In this document: piece after piece, positions 1 to 8,209 of the stretch
Position numbering within the stretch: the first letter of the stretch is position 1
Layout: every line of letters starts with the position of its first letter
Assembly (NCBI GenBank): GCA_007692495.1
Contig: REBZ01000085.1
Location: forward strand, 1-57,453
DNA from: Alkalicoccus sp.
GTDB taxonomy: Bacteria; Bacillota; Bacilli; Bacillales; Salisediminibacteriaceae
Direction: 5' to 3'
DNA length: 57,453 bases
Notes under the pieces: model-generated
Seen by the model: only the letters and a program-made list of their open reading frames with translations
Told to the model about the DNA's origin: nothing
Databases searched by the model: none
Made by a program: the position numbers and the translations under genes

Positions 1-118
1 AGACGCCTGCGGAAAAAGAAAGCGGGAAGATCCTCCCGGACGGAAGGACAGCCGCGTGCGCGGCAGGTGTAAAGAGCCGCAGGCAGCCTTCTAAAACAAC
101 ATGGAGCTTTAACAGAGC
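1..118. repeat. Family-2 dispersed element, truncated by window start
   Basis: The stretch shares blocks with the copy at 19885-20035 (CGCCTGC..AAAGAAAGC..GG..CTCCCGGAC..CAGCCGC) and ends with TTTAACAGAGC, the same terminal motif. The left end lies outside the window. No coding capacity is seen. It sits about 100 bp beyond the psd terminator. Confidence 0.5.
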
Positions 119-212
119 CTTTTCGTAAAATAAGTGCGGCATACAATGAATGGCTTCCGACTTCAGGGAGCAAAGGCGGTATCAGCAAGAGGCTTTCTCA
201 TCCGGCACAATG

Positions 213-247
213 GAAAAAAAGCGGGAGATCTGCATCCCCCGCTTCAC
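213..247 (-). terminator. Rho-independent terminator of psd
   Basis: Read on the minus strand, AAGCGGG..GAT-gcag-ATC..CCCGCTT forms a GC-rich stem followed by a run of seven or more T. It starts just past the psd stop codon. Confidence 0.8.
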
Positions 248-252
248 TTGTT

Positions 253-1038
253 TTATTTATTAATGTTTTTAAAAAATCCGGCTGCTTCCCCCTGCTTGAG
301 AAAGTCGCCTTCCTCTCTGCTCCATTTCATAGCGCCCGGCTCAGCGAGCAGGATAACGCTAGACCCAAAACCGAAGGAAGCAAACTCCTCTCCTTTTGTT
401 AATTCCTTTCGCGTGTGCGTATAGTGAACGCTGTTTACGTTCAAAGCTCCGACTTTAACAACTGCAAGCCTGCCGCCGGGTGTATCCATCTCCGTTATAA
501 GACGGTAGTTTGATGCAAGGGGCTGGACCCCAAATTGAAAAGCCAGGTCATTAACCGGTTCAGAATAATCCCCCAAAGCCCACCTTGCAGTAACTTTCCC
601 ATCAGCCGGGCTGTGAATCCGGTGATATTCCTTCGGTGAGAGGTAAAATACGCCGTACGTTCCTCCGGCGTATTTTTCCACCTTATTTTCCAGACGAAGC
701 AGCGAAGCCAGGCTGTGCTGTTTGCCTTTTACTGAAAAGTGATCATCCGCAGTTAATTCTCCGCATGCTGTCAATACTCCATCCACAGGGCTCACCACTG
801 ATTTTTCCAGCTGGGATACAGGACGTGATCCCGGTTTCAGCTCTCTCATAAAGAATTCCTGAAGGGAGCCGTATTGTTTAAGCTCCTCTGCGAGTTCTGT
901 CTTATTTACGTTGAACGTATCTGCAAATGATCCAATTAAATATCTGCTCGCACCGCTTTCTGCCGCCTTTTTTAAAAGGAAGGCATAGAAAGGATTGTGT
1001 GATAGATCCATCAGCAGACGATATGTTTCTTTTTTCAT
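253..1038 (-). CDS. psd: Phosphatidylserine decarboxylase proenzyme
   Basis: Makes phosphatidylethanolamine from phosphatidylserine at the membrane. The 261-residue length matches Bacillus Psd (about 263). The C-terminal FGFGSSVILL holds the Gly-Ser-Ser self-cleavage site that generates the pyruvoyl prosthetic group; an upstream FYLSPKEYHRIHSPADG block is the family signature with its catalytic histidines. I chose the internal ATG at 1038 because GAGGTG lies 7 nt upstream; the longer frame to 1065 has no ribosome site. In B. subtilis psd is linked to pssA, which is not seen here. A terminator follows, so it is the last gene of its unit. The gene diverges from the nucleotidyltransferase to its right. 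Confidence 0.93.
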   Translation of the reverse strand: MKKETYRLLMDLSHNPFYAFLLKKAAESGASRYLIGSFADTFNVNKTELAEELKQYGSLQEFFMRELKPGSRPVSQLEKSVVSPVDGVLTACGELTADDHFSVKGKQHSLASLLRLENKVEKYAGGTYGVFYLSPKEYHRIHSPADGKVTARWALGDYSEPVNDLAFQFGVQPLASNYRLITEMDTPGGRLAVVKVGALNVNSVHYTHTRKELTKGEEFASFGFGSSVILLAEPGAMKWSREEGDFLKQGEAAGFFKNINK

Positions 1039-1074
1039 AACCGGCACCTCATTTATCTCTCTCACTATTTGTTT

Positions 1075-1092
1075 TATACTGAAGACAGTATA
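1075..1092. promoter_or_regulatory. Inverted repeat in divergent psd / nucleotidyltransferase intergenic region
   Basis: TATACTG-aaga-CAGTATA is a perfect 7-bp inverted repeat with a 4-nt spacer. It lies between two divergent genes and overlaps -10-like sequences on both strands (TATAAC on plus, TATAAA on minus). It could be an operator or simply two overlapping -10 elements. Confidence 0.35.
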
Positions 1093-1228
1093 ACCTTATG
1101 GAAAAGTATTTTATATGTCTGCGGAATTCATTATACCAGAAAAAAACGTTATAAAATAAACTGTCTGCCTCTTTGTGAATTTCCGGTCTCTCCGGAACAG
1201 CACGACGGCCGGCGAAAGGAGAAAAACT

Positions 1229-3811
1229 ATGCAGGTCATACTTTCCCACAACAACCTGGACTTTGATGCACTTGCCTCTATGATTGCTGCAGGCAAGCTT
1301 TTTCCTGATGCCTCCGCAGTGCTGCCTTCGAGAACGACTTCTGAAGTAGAACACTTTATAACTATTTACAAAAACATTTTCCCTTTCCTGCGGCCGAATG
1401 AGTGTTCCTGGGAAGAGGTGACTGAAGTCATTCTCGTAGATACATCACTTATTGACAGGCAGCTGCCCGAATATCTTTACAGCCTCCCCGTCCATATATA
1501 CGATCATCATACAGACCAGGAGCCTCCGATGAAAAATATTCTGACCTACCACTGCGAGGGCGTCGGAGCCACAATTACACTTCTGAGCGAAAAACTGCAG
1601 GCCGAAAAATTCTCTGTTACACCGCTCGAGGCTACTGTTTTTGCACTTGGTCTTTATTCAGATACAGATTCCTTTACACTTCCAGGAACAACACCGAGAG
1701 ATCTTCAGGCAGGAGCCTACTTTCTCACCCAGGGAGCCAACCTCAAGGTAGTAGATCAGTTCCGGGAGGTGCCCCTGACCCAAAGTCAGCAGCACCTCTT
1801 CCAAAAACTGCTCGAAGAGAGTGATATACACACTGTTCACGGAATGGAAATAATGACTTCCTTTCTTGAACAGGACGAATATACCGGACACCTGGCTCAT
1901 ATTACGAGAAAGCTGCTTCAGATTTCAGGACTCGATGGAGTCATTGCCGTAGTGAGAATGGGTCGGAAAATTTTCGTAACGTGCCGTGCCCAGACCGAGC
2001 ACATCGATTTCAGACCTGTTGTAAAAAAGCTTGGCGGAGGCGGACACCCTCAGGCAGCTTCCGCCACTCTGAAAGATAAACACCTTCACGACGTGCGTGG
2101 AATAATTGAGGAAACACTCCCTAAAGCTGTCCTTCCAGCTCTTACAGCCCGGGACATCATGACTTCTCCCGTCCGTGTTATCGCTCCGGAAACAGCAGTG
2201 GAAACGGCTTCGAAAATGCTCTATCGTTACGGACACAGCGGATTCCCTGTTGCCGACCACGGCAGACTGACTGGTATCATTTCACGGAGGGATATCGACA
2301 AAGCCCTTCATCACGGCCTTGGTCATGCACCTGTCAAAGGATTTATGCAGCACGATCCTTTTTGGATTACCGAAGATGCCCGCCTGGAATCCATACGCAC
2401 GATGATGATGGATGAACAGATCGGCCGGCTTCCCGTACTAAACGAAGGAGAGATGATTGGAATCGTTTCACGGACGGATGTTATTCAGGCGATGCACGGT
2501 TTTTCTGTATATGACCGTCCGGAAGAATTTTCCTCTCCGGTAAAAAGACAGGTAGCCAAAACGATGGAACACAGTTTTCCTCCCGGACTTGTGGAACTTT
2601 TGAAGAAAGTCCAGAAAAAATGCGACGAACTGGAAGTAAAAGCTTTTTTAATCGGCGGTATTGTTCGGGATATGTTCTTAAATATCCCGAACGAGGATCT
2701 TGATATTGTAGTTGAAGGAGACGCGGTGAATGCAGGAGAAAAGCTTGTAGAAGAATACGGTGGGAAGCTCCGCTCCCATGATATTTTCCGGACTGCCACG
2801 TGGTCTCACCCCGGAGGCTATAAAATTGATCTTACAAGTGCCAGAACGGAATATTACGATTTCCCCGCCGCTCTTCCAAATGTGGAACCTTCTACAATCA
2901 AGGAGGATCTGTACAGAAGAGACTTCACTGTTAATACACTGGCTGTTTCTATTAACCGGGAAACGTATGGCGAACTGACAGATTATTTCAACGGGTTGAA
3001 GGATATTTATGCAAAAAGGTTAAAGGTACTTTATAATTTAAGTTTTGTGGAAGATCCTACAAGAATTCTTCGCGCACTGCGCTTTGAATCGCGTTTTGGC
3101 TTCCGAATGGAACCTCAGACGAAATTCCTCGCTGAGGAAAATATGCACCTTCTCGGGTCCGTTTCCTATGCACGCCTTTCAGACGAACTGTCCCGGCTGT
3201 TTTTAAATTCAGATCCCCGTAAAGGGACCGAGCGGCTTATTGCTTTTTCAGCAGGAAGTGCTCTTTTTAAAGAAACTGCTGCCCATACGCTTACTTCCCT
3301 CCGGGTCCGAAGACTAAGCAGATATGAAACGTTATTTAAAAAATGCGGCTGCAGTTTTCCATCCAGCATATGGATCGGATACTGGCTGCAGTTTCTTCCG
3401 CCTAAACTGGAAGCCGTACAGGAGCTTCCTGCTTACTCCCTGAATAAACAGGATGAAAAAACTTCCCTGACCTGGGTCCAGTGGCTTCAGGAGAACCGGC
3501 TTCAGGAGTGGAACTATACAGACACCGCCTCCCTCCATAAAACTTTCGTTCACGTTCCGGTTCACATTATTCTTCCATTTGCAGCAGCATTCGCACCTAA
3601 AAAACTTCTGCAGAAAATAACCCGTTATCTTTACCGCAGGGAAACAACTTCGGACTGGCTGACAGGAAAAGATTTAATTCAGGCAGGCTACCGGTCCGGA
3701 CCGGCTTTTTCCAAAATACTTTTTGAGGCGGATATAAAAAAATTAGAATGTCCGGAAACAACAAAAACGGAGCTGCTCGATTTCATTTCAGATCTTTCTT
3801 TCAGCAAATAG
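1229..3811 (+). CDS. DHH-CBS-tRNA nucleotidyltransferase/poly(A) polymerase fusion protein (A-adding type likely)
   Basis: An 860-residue three-part protein. Residues about 1-300 form a DHH/DHHA1 phosphoesterase-like module (HNNLDFDALAS, IYDHHTD, and GGGGHPQAAS at its end). Residues about 310-430 are two CBS domains (ARDIMTSPVRVI; GFMQHDPFWI). The remainder is a class II nucleotidyltransferase with GGIVRDMFL and the metal-binding DLDIVVEG (DxD), then RRDFTVNTLA and EDPTRILRALRF. Such fusions are found among enzymes that add the terminal A of tRNA CCA ends when CC addition is done by a second enzyme, so an A-adding role is likely; poly(A) polymerase is the alternative. The start at 1229 follows AAGGAGA; the upstream 18 codons lack a ribosome site. 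The CBS pair suggests adenosine-nucleotide sensing. Confidence 0.88.
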   Translation: MQVILSHNNLDFDALASMIAAGKLFPDASAVLPSRTTSEVEHFITIYKNIFPFLRPNECSWEEVTEVILVDTSLIDRQLPEYLYSLPVHIYDHHTDQEPPMKNILTYHCEGVGATITLLSEKLQAEKFSVTPLEATVFALGLYSDTDSFTLPGTTPRDLQAGAYFLTQGANLKVVDQFREVPLTQSQQHLFQKLLEESDIHTVHGMEIMTSFLEQDEYTGHLAHITRKLLQISGLDGVIAVVRMGRKIFVTCRAQTEHIDFRPVVKKLGGGGHPQAASATLKDKHLHDVRGIIEETLPKAVLPALTARDIMTSPVRVIAPETAVETASKMLYRYGHSGFPVADHGRLTGIISRRDIDKALHHGLGHAPVKGFMQHDPFWITEDARLESIRTMMMDEQIGRLPVLNEGEMIGIVSRTDVIQAMHGFSVYDRPEEFSSPVKRQVAKTMEHSFPPGLVELLKKVQKKCDELEVKAFLIGGIVRDMFLNIPNEDLDIVVEGDAVNAGEKLVEEYGGKLRSHDIFRTATWSHPGGYKIDLTSARTEYYDFPAALPNVEPSTIKEDLYRRDFTVNTLAVSINRETYGELTDYFNGLKDIYAKRLKVLYNLSFVEDPTRILRALRFESRFGFRMEPQTKFLAEENMHLLGSVSYARLSDELSRLFLNSDPRKGTERLIAFSAGSALFKETAAHTLTSLRVRRLSRYETLFKKCGCSFPSSIWIGYWLQFLPPKLEAVQELPAYSLNKQDEKTSLTWVQWLQENRLQEWNYTDTASLHKTFVHVPVHIILPFAAAFAPKKLLQKITRYLYRRETTSDWLTGKDLIQAGYRSGPAFSKILFEADIKKLECPETTKTELLDFISDLSFSK

Positions 3812-4001
3812 TATTAGAATGTGCATTTGATAATGTGTTCTTATGTGAAAACAGTAAGGTTGTTTTGGCATTCGGACATAATCGTTTTTCTATCTAAAGG
3901 AAAGAACATAACAAACTTACTCAGCGGAAGTTCATTGGGTACATTCAGATGCTCCGGGATAAACATCTTTTTTTACCAAGTTAAGGTAAGGGGGCGGAAT
4001 T

Positions 4002-4445
4002 ATGAATCTGCATGCAACAATGCCTGAACTTGCAGGTGTTTCGGGCTGGCTCAATTCAGATGAGAAAGAAGAACCTGCAGCACAGAAACCAGTATTGATT
4101 CATTTCTGGTCTGTCAGCTGTCCTCACTGTATGGAAGCCATCCCTGAATTAAATAAAATCCGGGATGATTTTGAGAGAGACCTGGAAATTATTGCAGTCC
4201 ATGTTCCCCTTCTGAAAGAAGATATTAATCTATCTGTTATTAAAGAAGCGGTCGCAAACCTGAATATAATCCAGCCTGTAGCTTTAGATAATCAAGGGGT
4301 GCTGGCTGACTCTTTTGAAATCCCAAAGGTCCCTGCCTATTACGTTTTTGACAGCCGAGGCAGGCTGCGTCACTTCCAAAAAGGCGGACGTGGTATAAAA
4401 ATGCTGCGCAGACGTATAGAGCGGGTGCTTGACAGCGGAGAATAG
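4002..4445 (+). CDS. TlpA/ResA-like thioredoxin-fold protein
   Basis: A 147-residue thioredoxin-fold protein with the redox motif SCPHC near residue 47 and a cis-proline region IPKVPAYYVFDSRG near residue 106. No signal peptide or membrane anchor precedes the domain, so it appears cytoplasmic, unlike ResA. The family reduces or forms disulfides or acts as a thiol peroxidase partner; the substrate is unknown. The ATG follows AAGGGGGC. It stands alone between the nucleotidyltransferase and deoD. AhpC/TSA-type peroxidase is less likely because the CxxC is intact. Confidence 0.8.
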   Translation: MNLHATMPELAGVSGWLNSDEKEEPAAQKPVLIHFWSVSCPHCMEAIPELNKIRDDFERDLEIIAVHVPLLKEDINLSVIKEAVANLNIIQPVALDNQGVLADSFEIPKVPAYYVFDSRGRLRHFQKGGRGIKMLRRRIERVLDSGE

Positions 4446-4488
4446 AAACTGCATTACGAAGTGAAAGCACTGGAACTTTTAATATTTT

Positions 4489-4512
4489 GACTCTGTTAAA
4501 GCTTTAACAGAG
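4489..4512. repeat. Collapsed family-2 element: two fused termini
   Basis: CTCTGTTAAAGCTTTAACAGAG is a perfect 22-bp palindrome. Each half matches the terminal motif seen at the family-2 copies (TTTAACAGAGC at position 108-118; AAGCTCTGT at 19884-19892). It reads as the two ends of a deleted element joined together. Confidence 0.45.
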
Positions 4513-4672
4513 CTAATATTTTATTGAAGCCTCCCCCTATTCAAGCTTCCAGTATTTAAAGAGCCCGTTCCGGAGGCAGGATTCTTAAAACTTTCCGCTG
4601 GCTGCTTGGCATGCCGGCCCCTGCTGTGTTAGATTTATAAAGAAGTCTTATGAATGAGGAGATGAACAAAAA

Positions 4673-5386
4673 ATGAGTGTACATATCGGAGCCGAACAAG
4701 GAGAAATTGCAGAGGCTATTCTGCTTCCCGGCGATCCCCTGCGGGCCAAATTTATTGCTGACAACTTTCTTGAAGATGTAACACAATACAATGATGTACG
4801 GGGAATGTATGGGTTTACCGGTACTTATAAAGGAGAGCGTGTGTCTGTACAGGGTACAGGTATGGGAGTTCCTTCAATCTCAATTTATGCCCATGAACTA
4901 ATTAACAGCTACAACGTTAAAAAGCTGATCCGCGTAGGCACGTGCGGTGCGATTCAAAAAGATGTTAAAGTGCGTGACGTTATTATTGCGATGAGTGCTA
5001 CAAGCAACTCCGGCGTTAACAAACAGTATTTCAACGGTATCGATTTCGCCCCTACCGCTGATTTTAGCCTTCTTAAAAAAGCCTACGACGGAGCAGTGGC
5101 CCAGGGGCTTCAGGTAAATGTAGGAAATGTCTTTACGAGCGATGTATTTTATAATGAGGACGAAAACCTTATCCCGATGCTTGCCCGTCATCAGGTGCTG
5201 GCAGTGGAAATGGAAACGTCCGCCCTGTATACAATTGCAGCCCGTTTCAACGTGCAGGCTCTGTCTGTTCTCACTGTAAGTGACCATATTCTCACTGGTG
5301 AAGAAACGTCTTCGCAGGAGCGTCAGGAAACATTTAATGAAATGGTCCATGTAGCTCTTGCTGCCGCTGTGGATCAGCAGGCTTAA
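4673..5386 (+). CDS. deoD: Purine-nucleoside phosphorylase DeoD-type
   Basis: Phosphorolysis of purine (deoxy)nucleosides to base and ribose-1-phosphate, in the cytoplasm. The 237-residue protein has the DeoD signatures [12 protein letters not shown] (phosphate site, residues 19-30), [21 protein letters not shown], and [12 protein letters not shown] near residue 181, plus SDH at residue 205 with the catalytic Asp. Length matches bacterial hexameric DeoD. The ATG follows GAGGAG. A strong terminator follows. It is a single-gene unit here rather than part of a deoxyribose operon. Confidence 0.95.
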   Translation: MSVHIGAEQGEIAEAILLPGDPLRAKFIADNFLEDVTQYNDVRGMYGFTGTYKGERVSVQGTGMGVPSISIYAHELINSYNVKKLIRVGTCGAIQKDVKVRDVIIAMSATSNSGVNKQYFNGIDFAPTADFSLLKKAYDGAVAQGLQVNVGNVFTSDVFYNEDENLIPMLARHQVLAVEMETSALYTIAARFNVQALSVLTVSDHILTGEETSSQERQETFNEMVHVALAAAVDQQA

Positions 5387-5402
5387 ATATATCCGGGAAG
5401 CC

Positions 5403-5451
5403 AAAAAAGCTGTTCACGTCGAAAATTTCGACTGATGGACAGCTTTTTTTT
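5403..5451 (+). terminator. Terminator after deoD
   Basis: AAAAAAGCTGT pairs with ACAGCTTTTTT, with an inner GTCGAAA/TTTCGAC stem, ending in eight T. The A-rich 5' side could also let it serve transcripts from the other strand. Confidence 0.85.
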
Positions 5452-5514
5452 GATTATGGTTTCTCCTGCTGCCGTGACGGAAACAGACAGCTCTTTACAA
5501 CAGAAAGAAAAACA

Positions 5515-6504
5515 TTAATAAATGAGTTCAACGAGGCTTTCCTTCTCTACGGGGCCAAAATAATAAGAAGGATCAATATCTTCCAGTGCCCGATGAATCG
5601 CATTTTTTTCATATCTTGTTCCGGTCAGACGCTGTTCAATTTCTTTAACATCTCCGACACCGAAAAAATCCCCGAATATTTTACTTTCCGTAATTTTTCC
5701 TTTGGAAACATTCAGCCGCACATCGATGGTCCCTGCTCCTTCAAATCTTTTGGAACGCTGAAGATCGAACTTCGGAGATCTTCCGTAGTTCCACTCCCAA
5801 TTTTTATATCTTTCTTCTGCGAGCTCTTCAATTTCTTTCCATTCTTCCGGAGTGAATCTTTTTACCGGAATATCCCCCTCCTTGAAAATATAGCTGAGAA
5901 TAATTTGTTTCAGCTCTTCCACGTCGATATCTTTTTCGATAAGTTCGTTTATATTTGCCACTCTGGCACGGACAGATTTAATTCCTTTAGAACGGATTTT
6001 TTCTTCGTTGACGTTAAGTGAGTCCACAATATTCTCCATTTTCACATCGACGAGCAGTGTGCCGTGGCTGAACATCTTACCTTTCGTGGAATACTGGGCG
6101 TTTCCGGAGATTTTTCGTTCTCCCACCTGAATATCATTCCGTCCGCTCAACTCAGCATTCACGCCGAGTTCCTGGAGTGCCTCGATCACAGGACGGGTAA
6201 ACTTCGCATAATTGGAGAAGCTGTTTCCATCGTCCTTAGTTAAAAAGCTAAAGCTTAAATTACCGAGGTCCTGGTATACTGCTCCCCCACCGGATAACCG
6301 GCGCACAACTTTCACTCCATTTTCCTCCACAAATTTTTTATTGATTTCCTGATGAGTATTTTGATTTTTTCCTATAATAATGCATGGTTCGTTGACGTAA
6401 AAAAGCAGGTACGTCTGATCCGCAGGAAGCTGCTTCAGGGCGTATTCCTCGAGAGCGAGATTAATTCCCGGATCGGTTATATTTTCGTTATCAATAAAAA
6501 TCAT
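5515..6504 (-). CDS. lplJ: Lipoate-protein ligase
   Basis: Attaches lipoate to E2 and GcvH apoproteins using ATP. The 329-residue protein carries the lipoyl-binding RRLSGGGAVYQDLGN (about residues 69-83), the lysine motif GERKISGNAQ with the adenylate-contacting Lys, and a C-terminal accessory domain (LEDIDPSYYFGP region), matching B. subtilis LplJ (331). The start at 6504 follows AGGAGGAAGAATT; the longer frame to 6642 is rejected since it lacks a ribosome site. It converges with deoD. Confidence 0.93.
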   Translation of the reverse strand: MIFIDNENITDPGINLALEEYALKQLPADQTYLLFYVNEPCIIIGKNQNTHQEINKKFVEENGVKVVRRLSGGGAVYQDLGNLSFSFLTKDDGNSFSNYAKFTRPVIEALQELGVNAELSGRNDIQVGERKISGNAQYSTKGKMFSHGTLLVDVKMENIVDSLNVNEEKIRSKGIKSVRARVANINELIEKDIDVEELKQIILSYIFKEGDIPVKRFTPEEWKEIEELAEERYKNWEWNYGRSPKFDLQRSKRFEGAGTIDVRLNVSKGKITESKIFGDFFGVGDVKEIEQRLTGTRYEKNAIHRALEDIDPSYYFGPVEKESLVELIY

Positions 6505-6768
6505 AATTCTTCCTCCTTCTGAAATACCTCTATTTATTTTATCATATTTTTGATTTTCTATAATTAACAGACTCCGGCAGCTTCTTTGCGTTAAAAAATT
6601 TATGATACAATAAAAAACGCAAAATAAATGTTTCTTTTTCACAAAAAAGGTCTATTAGGTATAATGCAGGGATTTGTATTTAAAAGCTGTATATATGGTC
6701 AGCTGTTAAACACCGTAACGGTATGTCCATAATACAGAAAACAAAATTTCCTGTAAGAAGAGTGGCCG

Positions 6769-6798
6769 TTGACAGTGTTGTTCAGGCAGAAACATAAT
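6769..6798 (+). promoter_or_regulatory. SigA-type promoter for the aldo/keto reductase gene
   Basis: A perfect -35 TTGACA (6769-6774) and -10 CATAAT (6793-6798) are spaced by 18 bp, about 30 bp before the start codon at 6828. Confidence 0.6.
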
Positions 6799-6827
6799 AG
6801 TTATTTTATAATTCAGGAGGCGTCTTC

Positions 6828-7652
6828 ATGGAATATGTTACTTTGAATAATGGTCTGACTATGCCGAAGCTCGGCTTCGGCGTATGGCAGGTTGAAAACG
6901 ACGAAGCCGAGAAAGCGGTAAAAAATGCAGTAAAAACAGGGTACCGTTCTATTGACACGGCGATGATCTATAAAAATGAAGAAGGGGTCGGAAGAGCTCT
7001 TAAAGCAATTGATGTGCCTCGCGAAGAAATGTTTATAACTACCAAGGTGTGGAATGCCGACCAGGGCTATGACAATACGATTAAAGCTTTTGAAGCCAGT
7101 CTGGAGCGTCTCGGACTTGACTATGTGGATATGTATTTAATCCATTGGCCGGTGCCCGAACACGATAACTATGTGGAGACATACCAGGCAATGGAAAAAC
7201 TGTATGAACTCGGCCGTGTAAAAGCCATCGGGGTGTGCAACTTTGATCAGAACCACCTTGAAAGACTGCTGGAGGAGTGCAGCGTGACACCGGCAGTCAA
7301 TCAGGTGGAATGTCATCCTTTTCTGGCTCAGAATGAACTGAAGGATTTCTGCCGGAGTAACGATATATTTATAGAAGCTTGGAGTCCACTCATGCAGGGT
7401 GGTGAAGTTCTGAATCACCCTGTCATTCAGTCCATTGCAGATGATCATTCGAAAACTGGTGCCCAGGTTATACTCCGCTGGCATCTGCAGAACGATTCCA
7501 TCGTTATTCCTAAATCAGTTACTCCCGAACGAATTAAAGAAAATATTGATGTTTTTGATTTCGAACTTTCAGACAGTGAAATGGACCTGATCAATAATCT
7601 TGACCGGGGCATCCGCAAAGGTCCTAAACCTGCTGAAATGAATAAAGTGTAA
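6828..7652 (+). CDS. Aldo/keto reductase (YvgN/YtbE type)
   Basis: NADPH-dependent reductase of aldehydes and ketones, probably for methylglyoxal-like carbonyls by analogy with Bacillus YvgN/YtbE. The 274-residue protein shows the (beta/alpha)8 family signatures: GYRSIDTAMIYKNEEGVG with catalytic Asp and Tyr (about residues 45 and 50), TTKVW with the catalytic Lys, LIHWP with the His, and the cofactor-binding IPKSVTPERIKEN near residue 226. The ATG follows CAGGAGG. It is a single-gene unit with its own promoter and a 3' hairpin. Confidence 0.92.
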   Translation: MEYVTLNNGLTMPKLGFGVWQVENDEAEKAVKNAVKTGYRSIDTAMIYKNEEGVGRALKAIDVPREEMFITTKVWNADQGYDNTIKAFEASLERLGLDYVDMYLIHWPVPEHDNYVETYQAMEKLYELGRVKAIGVCNFDQNHLERLLEECSVTPAVNQVECHPFLAQNELKDFCRSNDIFIEAWSPLMQGGEVLNHPVIQSIADDHSKTGAQVILRWHLQNDSIVIPKSVTPERIKENIDVFDFELSDSEMDLINNLDRGIRKGPKPAEMNKV

Positions 7653-7710
7653 AGATTTATTAGTGGTTTCAAAAGTGGAGATTTTTATTAATAACGTGTT
7701 GATAAAGGTC

Positions 7711-7739
7711 AGGCCTGCCGAATTTACCGGCAGGCCTGA
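7711..7739 (+). terminator. Hairpin after aldo/keto reductase, T-tract lost next to a repeat element
   Basis: CAGGCCTGCCG-aatttac-CGGCAGGCCTG is an 11-bp perfect stem. The run of T expected after it is missing; a family-1 element starts at 7741 instead. Confidence 0.6.
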
Positions 7740-7740
7740 G

Positions 7741-8130
7741 AGGCTGTTGATAAAATGTTTTTTATGTATGGATAGACGGTTTCCTGCTTGTGCCTTCCAG
7801 GGACGCTTTCCGGGCGGGCCGGACTCAGCTGATTTCTTTCTAAACGGATCTTCGCCTCGTCCTTGATCGCCCGGGAGTCGCCCTGCGGCTGCAGCAGGGA
7901 AATAGGAAGAAGTTATCGACCATGATAAACCTCCTTATTTAAACCGTTTTCTTTGATAAAGAGTTGGCTTTCCTCCGTAACGGCGGAGACGCCGGTGGGA
8001 TTTCAGCGCAGTCTGACCACGGCGCAGGTCAAACAGATGAAGGCCAGCCCCATGGAAGGCTCGGTAAGAGATGGAGCTTATACACTGACTGGAATAACTA
8101 TTCTAGACGATAACTTTATTAAAATAAGCT
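7741..8130. mobile_element. Family-1 MITE-like element, full-length copy A
   Basis: A copy about 390 bp long sharing most of its length with copy B (14744-15124, opposite orientation), including GATAAAGAGTTGGCTTTCCT and GGGAAATAGGAAGAA. The left end AGGCTGTTGATAAA matches the family terminus; the right end (TAACTTTATTAAAATAAGC) is degenerate. No open frame of note. It accounts for most of the gene-free gap 7653-8209. Confidence 0.8.
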
Positions 8131-8160
8131 GCCCTGTCGATTGAATGCCCTGTATGCTGA

Positions 8161-8208
8161 AGGATACTCTAACATCAGCCCGCAATGTTTTCTGATAGAG
8201 TATTTATC
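8161..8208 (-). terminator. Hairpin at the 3' end of dapF
   Basis: On the minus strand ATACTCT..ATCAG pairs with CTGAT..AGAGTAT to give a long imperfect stem just past the dapF stop. No T-run follows, so it may be an mRNA-stabilising hairpin or a degraded terminator. Confidence 0.4.
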
Positions 8209-8209
8209 C

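Noticed and set aside
134-424. Plus-strand frame of 96 residues at the window start
   Set aside because: Antisense to the 3' end of psd and its terminator.
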